Assembly: GCA_029932015.1 (NCBI GenBank)
Contig: JAOZQW010000165.1
Location: 1 to 5,523, forward strand
Source: Candidatus Fermentibacteraceae bacterium
Lineage (GTDB): Bacteria > Fermentibacterota > Fermentibacteria > Fermentibacterales > JCC-6
Direction of reading: 5' to 3'
Length of the DNA stretch: 5,523 bases
The notes beneath the pieces are model-generated. The model worked only from the letters and a program-made list of their open reading frames with translations. It did no database searches and was not told the origin of the DNA. Positions 1 through 5,200 of this stretch are shown in pieces (within the stretch, counting starts at the first letter, position 1; every line of letters starts with the position of its first letter). A program made the position numbers and the translations under genes.

Positions 1-734
1 GGGCTCCACTCCGTGACTCCACCGATATTCGTTCTGAAGTGATCGCGGAACTCCCGGTCGGGACCGAATTGATCATCCTCGGTAACGGAGCGGGTGAATT
101 CAGGGATAATGGATTCTCCTCCTACTGGTACCAGGCAGCCTGTACAATGGACGACCGGAGTTTATCCGGCTACATCCCAGGAGCATATCTGGCAATGTCA
201 GATATAGCACTTGGTGAAGACACCATCTTCATGTTCAACGTGATAGGCTTTGACACTCTTTCGAACGAATTCCAGGGCGAGATCAAGGTGATCACCGGAG
301 GTGATATCCTGGACAATCTCTTCCTTGAAGCTATCGGAGCTGCCGTCAGCCGGGACTTCTATGAATACAACACGGAGCTTATCGCATTTGATCATTCCGG
401 TTTCACCGGATTGCAGAACCTTGTGCGACTCTCTTTCATCTACACTGAGAGCGGAGCTCTCAATCCAGACCTTCTCATTGGCTGGACAGGTGAACACCTC
501 GTGCTCGGTCCAGTCGCAATGAACCAGTTCGAGGCACAAAGCTACATCTATTCCACTAAGTTCATTCTCCCCACGGACGAAGGTGGAGTGGATGAGACCG
601 CCATTCTCGAGAGCATCCTGCAGACCCGGGATGAAGCTTCAGAGGATTACACTGTCTCAGAGGACTCTGTGACAACATACATCTGGACGGGAAGCGGCTT
701 TGATCTGGAGGTCTCCGACAGCTTCAGTCAGTGA
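1..734 (+). CDS. SH3b-like domain protein, 5' end outside the window
   Basis: The frame is open from the window edge (first whole codon at base 3) to the TGA at 732-734, giving 243 visible residues. The GTG at 39 is not the true start, because the codons before it (APLRDSTDIRSEV) align with residues 38-50 of the paralogue at 2049-2870 (AALFESPRETSSV). The visible N-terminus is a bacterial SH3-like (SH3b) fold: a short L-R-D-S stretch, then ELPVGTELIILG, an aromatic pair near FSSYWYQ, and GYIPGAYLA. The C-terminal two thirds share with the paralogue GDTIFMF-like, GDIL, GFTGLQNLV, WTGEHLVLGP and a terminal TTYIWTGSGF motif. By comparison with the paralogue, the missing part should be about 40 residues including a signal peptide, so the protein is probably exported. 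SH3b domains usually bind peptidoglycan or peptides. No catalytic motif is visible and the actual role is unknown. The gene converges on the TPR gene, 20 bases away. Confidence 0.85.
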   Translation, partial: APLRDSTDIRSEVIAELPVGTELIILGNGAGEFRDNGFSSYWYQAACTMDDRSLSGYIPGAYLAMSDIALGEDTIFMFNVIGFDTLSNEFQGEIKVITGGDILDNLFLEAIGAAVSRDFYEYNTELIAFDHSGFTGLQNLVRLSFIYTESGALNPDLLIGWTGEHLVLGPVAMNQFEAQSYIYSTKFILPTDEGGVDETAILESILQTRDEASEDYTVSEDSVTTYIWTGSGFDLEVSDSFSQ

Positions 735-754
735 ACAGCAGGAACGGAACGATA

Positions 755-1858
755 TCAGATCGAGGGGTTATCGGAATCCTCGCGATGGGAAATCTGGAAG
801 AGTGCCTGGAGTCTGGAAAGACGATCCCGGCTCCTCTCCCCCATGTACTCCTCGATCAGTCTGTAGCGCTCCCTTGAGGAGTTCAGGGCGCTCCTGAGGT
901 CTCCCTTGATCTCATAAAGACTTGAGAGAGAATCATGACAATTTGCTTCCAGGTCCTTCGTGCCCAGTTCTCTTGAAAGCTCAAGCGCGGCAGTCAGTTC
1001 CTGCTCAGCCTCTTCCAGCCGACCCATCTCCGTTAGGAGCTGCCCTGTGTAAGCCATGCTCCGGGCTGTATCGACTGAGTCTCCGATGCGCTGCTGTATC
1101 TCGAGACTTCTTCTGTAAGAGGTCAGAGCCTTCTTCGATTCACCCTGCATCTGCTGCACGCCTGCGATGTTCCCCAGAGCAATTGCCTGTCCCCTGAGAT
1201 CTCCCATCTCTTCACGGATGCTGAGAGCCTTCTGGTGGTACTTCATCGCCCGACCAAGGGCATTCACCTTGGCATGTACAAGGCCCATATTCGTGTAGCA
1301 TCCGGCTATATTCGCTTCATCCTCTGCCTTCTGCCAGACAGATAGAGCCTGCCGGTAGCAGACAAGAGCCTGCCGGTAATTGGCGAGTCTTCTGTAGATA
1401 TTCCCGATATTCAGATAGGGGCATGCGGTGGAGGAGATGTCACCATGCTTCTCCTTGAGTCTCAGGGCATACAGGATCCTCTCCAGCGCCATATCAAGCA
1501 GACCCTGCTCGAGATAGATGCCGCCTGTGTTGTTCGCCACGGAAGCCACTCCCAATTCGTCACCTATGGAAATATATATGCGTGTGGATTCCGTATATGC
1601 CGACAACGCTTCTACATACTCTCCTCTTGCCCAGAAGGATACGCCCAGGAGTCGATAACCGAGAGCCTCGTCCGCCTTCAGATCGGAGTCGGAAGCTGTG
1701 TTGATTATCTCCCTTGCATGTGTCTCCGCCAGAATCGGATCAGACCTGTACTCAAGACGGAACAGCTTCTCCAGTGCTTTCAGGAGTTCCGTACTCGAGG
1801 AACCCTCGCGCAGCAGCTGCACTTCTGCCTCGATCGCTCTGATATCATCTACTGGCAT
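755..1858 (-). CDS. Tetratricopeptide repeat (TPR) protein
   Basis: This encodes 367 residues of predicted cytoplasmic, all-helical protein with no signal peptide. From about residue 65 to 340 the TPR units keep a strict 40-residue register: the turn before each new unit (GD, GD, ED, GD, GD, GT) falls at residues 99-100, 139-140, 179-180, 219-220, 259-260 and 299-300. That makes about seven repeats of the kinesin-light-chain-like TPR_12 type, with clear units such as YLNIGNIYRRLANYRQALVC. TPR arrays are protein-binding scaffolds. Many relatives carry a kinase, cyclase, GGDEF or DNA-binding output domain after the array. Here the chain ends about 27 residues after the last repeat, so no output domain is present. 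I chose the ATG at 1858 over an in-frame GTG at 1873 because AAGGGAG lies 5 bases upstream of the ATG. The gene is divergent from the SH3b gene at 2049 and convergent with the first one. The partner is unknown. Confidence 0.92.
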   Translation of the reverse strand: MPVDDIRAIEAEVQLLREGSSSTELLKALEKLFRLEYRSDPILAETHAREIINTASDSDLKADEALGYRLLGVSFWARGEYVEALSAYTESTRIYISIGDELGVASVANNTGGIYLEQGLLDMALERILYALRLKEKHGDISSTACPYLNIGNIYRRLANYRQALVCYRQALSVWQKAEDEANIAGCYTNMGLVHAKVNALGRAMKYHQKALSIREEMGDLRGQAIALGNIAGVQQMQGESKKALTSYRRSLEIQQRIGDSVDTARSMAYTGQLLTEMGRLEEAEQELTAALELSRELGTKDLEANCHDSLSSLYEIKGDLRSALNSSRERYRLIEEYMGERSRDRLSRLQALFQISHREDSDNPSI

Positions 1859-1876
1859 TGCTGCTCCCTTCACCCC

Positions 1877-1914
1877 ATCCCCCCAATCCGCGCATGCGTA
1901 CGAATGGGGGGGAT
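1877..1914. repeat. C-tract/G-tract hairpin in the TPR gene leader
   Basis: The left arm 1877-1890 (ATCCCCCCAATCCG) pairs with 1901-1914 (CGAATGGGGGGGAT) over 14 positions with two mismatches. The ten-base loop begins with CGCATGCG, itself a perfect palindrome. The structure lies 18 bases upstream of the TPR start codon and just outside its Shine-Dalgarno sequence. It could be a leader hairpin of that mRNA or a protein-binding dyad between the divergent genes. No T-run follows on either side, so a standard terminator is unlikely. Confidence 0.6.
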
Positions 1915-1926
1915 GATAAGTTAGGA

Positions 1927-1942
1927 TAATAGATTGCTATTA
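1927..1942. repeat. Small AT-rich inverted repeat in the divergent intergenic region
   Basis: TAATAG and CTATTA form a perfect 6-base inverted repeat around ATTG. It lies in the most AT-rich part of the 190-base region between the divergent TPR and SH3b genes, where promoters for both must lie. On the minus strand it includes a TATTAT that could serve as a -10 box for the TPR gene, but no convincing -35 accompanies it. A role as operator is only a possibility. Confidence 0.25.
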
Positions 1943-2010
1943 CGATGACACCCCTCGGATGAGAAGATGGGCTGCGGTGTGATTGGAACGTATAGTAACA
2001 TTCATCTGAA

Positions 2011-2037
2011 TTGACTTTCTGAATACTCTGATATTGA
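2011..2037 (+). promoter_or_regulatory. Weak candidate promoter for the second SH3b gene
   Basis: TTGACT (2011-2016) is a good -35 match. The best -10 at a usable distance is TATTGA (2032-2037), after a short 15-base spacer. That -10 ends only 11 bases before the ATG and runs up to the Shine-Dalgarno sequence, which leaves almost no leader. A TATAGT at 1991-1996 is an alternative -10 with no clear -35. The promoter is therefore not settled. Confidence 0.2.
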
Positions 2038-2048
2038 AGGGGATCGAC

Positions 2049-2870
2049 ATGCACAGGTTCATCATTCGGTTTCTGCTTCTCACGCTGGCCTGTCCTGTAT
2101 TGGCGGATACCTCGTATGGCGAACTCACGGGAGAGAGCGCCAGGGTGTTTATGGAAGGCGCAGCGCTATTTGAATCCCCGAGGGAAACATCCTCTGTGAT
2201 CTGCCCGCTTCCGCTTGGAACAGAGCTCCACCGTCTTGCTGCCATAGATATGCAGTATCAGGGAGATGGGATAAGCAGTTCCTGGATGGAAGGCACATGT
2301 CAGTTAGATGGTGAAACCTATCGAGGATATATCCCGCAGCCATGGCTTGCGCTGACCGATCAGGTCCTTTCGGGGGATACTCTCTTCATGTTCGGTATAG
2401 GCACTTATTACCCCGATATATACCGCTTCGTCGGATCCGCCAGAATCGTATATGAAGGCGATATACTCTGGGAATCAGTCTTCTACCCTCCGAGCGGTGG
2501 ATTCGAAGGAAGCGACTACAGGTACGGCGTCTCCAGCCGGCAGATAGACCCGGTCGGTTTCACCAGAATGCAGGATCTAGTGGTGGTCACGTTCACCTAC
2601 GAAGCCTGCGGCTTCGAGAACAGGGATGTTCTCTTCGCATGGACCGGCAATTACCTGATTCGCGGTCCATCTGCGAGCATGGTCTCCGAGGCGGGTCTGT
2701 TCCATTACACCGAAGACTTCATCTTCCCTGGGGAGGACTTCCCGGGATCCGACTGGGTCCGGGTGCTCTCTACTGAGGAGGAGTTCAGCGAGGAGAGCAT
2801 GGAGTACTTCGTCACCTCTCTGGACACGACATACTATTCCTGGAACGGCCTGGAGTTCACGCAGCTGTAG
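2049..2870 (+). CDS. Secreted SH3b-like domain protein, paralogue of the first gene
   Basis: This encodes 273 residues. The ATG at 2049 is preferred over an in-frame TTG at 2034 because AAGGGG lies about 6 bases upstream and because it leaves a clean signal peptide: basic start MHRFIIR, hydrophobic core FLLLTLA, and a signal peptidase I site after residue 19 (VLA|DTS). A lipoprotein reading (TLAC at 12-15) is possible but a poor lipobox. Residues about 32-102 form an SH3b-like domain (ALFESPRETSSV, PLPLGTEL, SSSWMEG, GYIPQPWLAL). The rest matches the neighbour at 1-734: GDTLFMF (109-115), GDIL (137-140), GFTRMQDLVVVTFTY (170-184), WTGNYLIRGP (198-207) and a final TTYYSWNGLEF. The protein should act outside the cytoplasmic membrane, perhaps at the wall. 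No enzyme motif is visible and the C-terminal region is not one I recognise. It is probably monocistronic. Confidence 0.9.
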   Translation: MHRFIIRFLLLTLACPVLADTSYGELTGESARVFMEGAALFESPRETSSVICPLPLGTELHRLAAIDMQYQGDGISSSWMEGTCQLDGETYRGYIPQPWLALTDQVLSGDTLFMFGIGTYYPDIYRFVGSARIVYEGDILWESVFYPPSGGFEGSDYRYGVSSRQIDPVGFTRMQDLVVVTFTYEACGFENRDVLFAWTGNYLIRGPSASMVSEAGLFHYTEDFIFPGEDFPGSDWVRVLSTEEEFSEESMEYFVTSLDTTYYSWNGLEFTQL

Positions 2871-2880
2871 GGGACACGCA

Positions 2881-2898
2881 TCCGGCAGTGTTGCCGGA
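2881..2898. terminator. Stem-loop after the SH3b gene, possible weak terminator
   Basis: TCCGGCA and TGCCGGA form a perfect 7-base stem around a GTGT loop, starting 11 bases after the stop codon. It is GC-rich and well placed to end the transcript, but there is no T-run after it. It would therefore act as an mRNA-end stabiliser or a Rho-assisted terminator at best. The bases overlapping and following the stop codon (GGGGACACGCA, 2869-2879) resemble the core of the element at 3999-4066. Confidence 0.4.
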
Positions 2899-3001
2899 AT
2901 CCTATCCTCGGGATCCTATGTCTTCTCGGATTCAGCAGCAGCTCACCATCAAAATCATCATATTATGAAGCAATTTGAGTTGAATACAGAAGGGAATCAT
3001 T

Positions 3002-3997
3002 ATGACCGGCGTAGCAGAAAGCAATAACTCAGTTAATCCAAAGGTCAGCAGATTGAGGAATTTCTCCATTTCCTTTCTAGCTATATGCCTTGGTCTGATT
3101 GGCTTTACTCTTGCATGGCAGAAAGCCGAGGAGATTCTTCTGCTCTCTTTCTCGATCAGTAATTACCTGCTCTACTTCTCCCTGGGCGTTATCGCTGTCG
3201 TGCTCTTCATCTACATCCTTAAAATATTCAGGTATCCCGCAGCGGTCAGATCCGAGTTCAATCATCCCATCAAGCTCAATTTCTATCCGATACTGGCAAA
3301 GCTGTTTCTTATCACAAGCCTGATCTACCTCAATATTGATATGAATATCTCCAGGTACCTGTGGTGGATCGGTGTGGTAGTACAGGCCATCTTTACGATC
3401 ATCATCCTGTCGGCATGGATCAGACATGACAAGTACGAAATTCACCATATGAATCCCTCGTGGTTCATTCCAGTTGTCGGTTGCCTCATCATTCCAATTG
3501 CAGGAATTCGACATTTTTCACCGGAACTCTCGTGGTTCTTCTTCAGTATCGGGTTTTTCTGGTGGTTCATACTGACAACCCTTGTTTTCAACAGGATATT
3601 CTTCCATAACCCTATCCAGGACAAACTTCTGCCCACCCTGTTCATCCTGTTCGCACCCCCCGCCATCGGCTTCATTGCTTTGACCAAACTGCTGGGTGAA
3701 CTGAATATCTTCGGGAACATGCTCTACTACATCGCAGCTTTCTTGTTCATTCTTATCATGTTCCAGGGCAGAAGGCTCTTCCATCTCAAATTCGACATTC
3801 CCTGGTGGGCTTACTCGTTCCCATTGGATGCTCTAGTGATTGCCACGCTATTGATGTACCACAAAACAGGCAGTGCATTCTACAGATATTCATCATGGGC
3901 GGTTTTCATCTTCCTCAATCTGATCATCCTGATTCTTATCTCGAAGACTTTCACCGCCGTTAAGCACAAACTGCTCTGTATTGATGAAGACGGCTAG
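3002..3997 (+). CDS. TehA/SLAC1 (TDT) family anion channel or transporter
   Basis: This encodes 331 residues of very hydrophobic protein with about ten membrane helices, roughly at 22-38, 55-73, 94-112, 117-140, 153-168, 176-196, 210-228, 239-256, 267-286 and 296-316. That is the expected length and topology for the tellurite-resistance/dicarboxylate transporter (TDT) family, which includes bacterial TehA and plant SLAC1. Family-like signatures are EFNHP (85-89) before helix 3, NPSWFIPVVG (151-160), FAPP (217-220) and DIPWWAYSFPLDA (265-277). The Phe in WWAYSFP (F273) is a candidate for the conserved gating phenylalanine on helix 9. The substrate cannot be told from sequence: family members pass chloride, nitrate, malate or sulfite, or affect tellurite. 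The start has AGAAGGGA 6 bases upstream. A TATTAT at 2961-2966 is a possible -10. Sampled lines are AT-richer than the downstream permease. The gene stands alone, with an inserted palindrome directly after its stop. Confidence 0.9.
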   Translation: MTGVAESNNSVNPKVSRLRNFSISFLAICLGLIGFTLAWQKAEEILLLSFSISNYLLYFSLGVIAVVLFIYILKIFRYPAAVRSEFNHPIKLNFYPILAKLFLITSLIYLNIDMNISRYLWWIGVVVQAIFTIIILSAWIRHDKYEIHHMNPSWFIPVVGCLIIPIAGIRHFSPELSWFFFSIGFFWWFILTTLVFNRIFFHNPIQDKLLPTLFILFAPPAIGFIALTKLLGELNIFGNMLYYIAAFLFILIMFQGRRLFHLKFDIPWWAYSFPLDALVIATLLMYHKTGSAFYRYSSWAVFIFLNLIILILISKTFTAVKHKLLCIDEDG

Positions 3998-3998
3998 A

Positions 3999-4066
3999 GA
4001 TATGGGGACACACACTTAACTGCAATTATGGGGACATCACGCAATGAGTTTTAGTGTCCCCATATC
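3999..4066. mobile_element. GGGGACAC palindromic element, possible REP/Y1-transposon remnant
   Basis: The ends are a perfect 13-base inverted repeat: GATATGGGGACAC (3999-4011) and GTGTCCCCATATC (4054-4066). Inside, TATGGGGACA recurs as a direct repeat (4001-4010 and 4027-4036), each copy followed by a CAC-containing stretch, and AACT (4018-4021) can pair with AGTT (4047-4050). From memory, such GTGTCCCC repeats flank IS200-like/REP-associated tyrosine (Y1) transposase genes in many environmental genomes. No transposase is encoded here, so this would be a non-autonomous copy or remnant. It begins one base after the upstream stop codon and ends two bases before the arsR -35 box. As RNA it could also fold into a bidirectional terminator-like stem. 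Confidence 0.55.
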
Positions 4067-4068
4067 CA

Positions 4069-4100
4069 TTGATAATTTGCATATATGGCTTATTATACAA
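4069..4100 (+). promoter_or_regulatory. Promoter and likely operator of the arsR operon
   Basis: TTGATA (4069-4074) and TATTAT (4091-4096) are separated by 16 bases and make a good sigma-70-type promoter with a start point near 4103. The same stretch is a dyad: TTGATAAT (4069-4076) mirrors ATTATACAA (4092-4100) with one base inserted, and CATATATG (4080-4087) is a perfect palindrome near the centre. ArsR/SmtB repressors usually bind AT-rich dyads covering their own promoter, so this is the natural candidate operator. Binding is inferred, not shown. Confidence 0.5.
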
Positions 4101-4126
4101 ATACAACTCAACCGAATAGAGATTCA

Positions 4127-4474
4127 ATGCCCGATTCCGGATATTCAAGGCTGCGCCGCAGGGCTGACATAATAGCCGCTCTTGCACATCCTACGCGATT
4201 GCTGGTGGTCGAGACACTGTCCGAAGGAAGCAGGACCGTCTCTGAACTCGCCGAACTCGTCCCTGTTGATATGTCCACAGTCTCCCGTCACATTTCGGTA
4301 CTCAGGAATGCCGGAATACTCAGCTGCACCGTCGAAGGCAACCGTAGACGCTACTCTCTGAAAACCCCATGTGTGCTTAACTTCCTCTCATGCGTCGAAG
4401 ACATCATTGAGGAAGGGGCAGAGGCATGTGCCCCCCTGCATGTCTCCGACCGGCACAGAGGATCCAGTTCATAA
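4127..4474 (+). CDS. ArsR/SmtB-family metal(loid)-responsive repressor
   Basis: This encodes 115 residues from the ATG at 4127. It is a typical small winged-helix repressor: helix 1 with ADIIAALAHPTRLLVVETL (13-31), the helix-turn-helix at about 37-60 (VSELAELVPVDMSTVSRHIS, VLR), and a wing around SCTVEGNRRRYSL (66-78). The classic helix-3 ligand motif ELCVCDL is absent (the same place reads SELAELVPVD). Possible thiol ligands are C67 in the wing and C82, C89 and C101 in the C-terminal part, so arsenite, antimonite or another thiophilic metal is plausible but unproven. An upstream in-frame ATG at 4085 would give 129 residues, but it lies between the -35 and -10 boxes. The 4127 start has only a weak GAG five bases upstream and fits the promoter. 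The gene overlaps the permease start by one base (TAATG) and should repress the operon including itself. Confidence 0.92.
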   Translation: MPDSGYSRLRRRADIIAALAHPTRLLVVETLSEGSRTVSELAELVPVDMSTVSRHISVLRNAGILSCTVEGNRRRYSLKTPCVLNFLSCVEDIIEEGAEACAPLHVSDRHRGSSS

Positions 4475-5070
4475 TGAATGCGAGATCCGAGTGGAAGCGC
4501 TTCGCTCTTCTAACCGCAGTATTCCTCGGAGCCTTCTATATGCCCCTCTCCTCTGCGAGATTCTCGGGCGCCCTCACGGGAGCATTCGGTCTTCTGCATG
4601 AATACGCTAGAGATCATGTAGTTCTCTGCCTTCTCCCTGCTCTTTTCATTGCAGGAGCCATATCCGTCTTCCTCAGCGGGGCTGCTGTGATCAGATATCT
4701 CGGTGCTGGAGCAAAGAGGATCCTGGCCTACAGCGTGGCCTCGGTATCCGGCTCGATCCTGGCTGTCTGCTCCTGCAGTGTCCTGCCGATATTCGCCGGC
4801 ATATACACACGGGGAGCTGGGATAGGCCCGGCCACCGCCTTCCTGTACGCAGGTCCCGCCGTGAATGTCCTTGCCATTCTCCTCACGGCAAATGTCCTGG
4901 GAGTTGAACTGGGAGTTGCCAGAGCGATAGGAGCTGTCGTATTCAGCGTGGTGATCGGTCTCCTGATGAGCGTCATCTTCCGTAGAAGCGAGGCTGCCAG
5001 ACTGGAGAAGGTCCCGCACTGGCTCTTCTCCTTGCCGGTCCGGCACTCTCGCTTCCGAACATGCTGGTAA
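4474..5070 (+). CDS. COG0701/DUF318 (ArsP-like) permease, truncated by frame disruption
   Basis: This encodes 198 residues, starting at the ATG that overlaps the arsR stop (TAATG), with AGAGGA 11 bases upstream. Residues 1-179 match the N-terminal half of the COG0701 permease family. There are about five membrane helices (10-26, 47-70, 83-106, 119-138, 145-168), with the conserved LAVCSCSVLPIFAGIYTRG stretch (96-114; C99 and C101), FLYAGPAVNVLAI (123-135) and the basic loop RRSEAARLEK (170-179). Some family members (ArsP) export trivalent organoarsenicals, and others are uncharacterised metal(loid) permeases. After K179 the reading becomes a non-family tail (VPHWLFSLPVRHSRFRTCW) that ends at 5070. 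The family's C-terminal segment follows in another frame (5010-5168), and the middle of a normal protein, which exceeds 300 residues, is absent. The product is probably non-functional as a full transporter unless the sequence is an assembly error. Confidence 0.8.
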   Translation: MNARSEWKRFALLTAVFLGAFYMPLSSARFSGALTGAFGLLHEYARDHVVLCLLPALFIAGAISVFLSGAAVIRYLGAGAKRILAYSVASVSGSILAVCSCSVLPIFAGIYTRGAGIGPATAFLYAGPAVNVLAILLTANVLGVELGVARAIGAVVFSVVIGLLMSVIFRRSEAARLEKVPHWLFSLPVRHSRFRTCW

Positions 5071-5168
5071 TAAGAAGCGTCCTCGGGACAAAAAAGACGC
5101 TTGTATATGTAATCCTCGTAGTTGTGATGGCCACGATATCAGGGGCGTTCTTCGGAACCCTGATCTGA
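5010..5168 (+). pseudogene. Out-of-frame C-terminal remnant of the permease
   Basis: Read from base 5010, which is the -1 frame relative to the permease, there are 52 codons and then a TGA at 5166-5168. The peptide begins GPALALLLAGPALSLPNM and goes on through VIRSVLGTKKTLVYV to a last helix ending MATISGAFFGTLI. This is the recognisable C-terminus of COG0701 permeases, not random sequence. No start codon with a Shine-Dalgarno sequence serves it; the internal ATG at 5061 has none. The join with the upstream frame falls at GAGAAG/GTCCCGCA (5005-5018). About 150 or more family residues expected before this segment are missing, so the simplest reading is an internal deletion that also shifted the frame. 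It therefore belongs to the same broken gene as 4474-5070. Confidence 0.75.
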
Positions 5169-5184
5169 CCTCACCACAGATCAG
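5160..5184 (+). repeat. Stem-loop between permease remnant and thioredoxin gene
   Basis: CTGATCTG (5160-5167) and CAGATCAG (5177-5184) form a perfect 8-base stem with a 9-base loop. The stem covers most of the permease remnant's stop codon and ends two bases before the AAGGGAGG Shine-Dalgarno sequence (5187-5194) of the next gene. It has no T-run. It may stabilise the downstream mRNA or insulate its translation from upstream ribosomes. Confidence 0.45.
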
Positions 5185-5200
5185 CCAAGGGAGGTTTCTC

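Noticed and set aside
735..754. Bidirectional terminator between the convergent first SH3b gene and the TPR gene
   Set aside because: The gap is 20 bases. The only dyads are GATATC and a 4-base CGAT/ATCG pair that runs into the TPR gene, and there is no T-run.
1445..1924. Plus-strand open frame of 159 codons opposite the TPR gene
   Set aside because: The minus strand has a perfect TPR register over the same bases. The plus-strand peptide has no family features.
2034..2048. TTG start for the second SH3b gene
   Set aside because: It would use the Shine-Dalgarno bases AAGGGG as codons and add five residues in front of a clean signal peptide. The ATG at 2049 is better placed.
3077..3784. Overlapping minus-strand frames (145, 92 and 88 codons) across the TDT gene
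   Set aside because: The plus strand carries a full ten-helix family protein. The antisense products are rich in charged residues, as expected when hydrophobic codons are read in reverse.
3999..4066. Reading the GGGGACAC palindrome as a plain intrinsic terminator
   Set aside because: The 13-base arms are 42 bases apart, no T-run follows either arm, and an internal direct repeat is present. A mobile-element origin explains the structure better, although it may still affect transcription.
5090..5096. A-AAA-AAG heptamer, a classic -1 slippery sequence, inside the permease C-terminal remnant
   Set aside because: It is read in the remnant's own frame and lies downstream of the frame change (about 5010) and of the stop at 5070. 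It cannot join the two permease frames. It simply encodes the KK of the family motif GTKKT.
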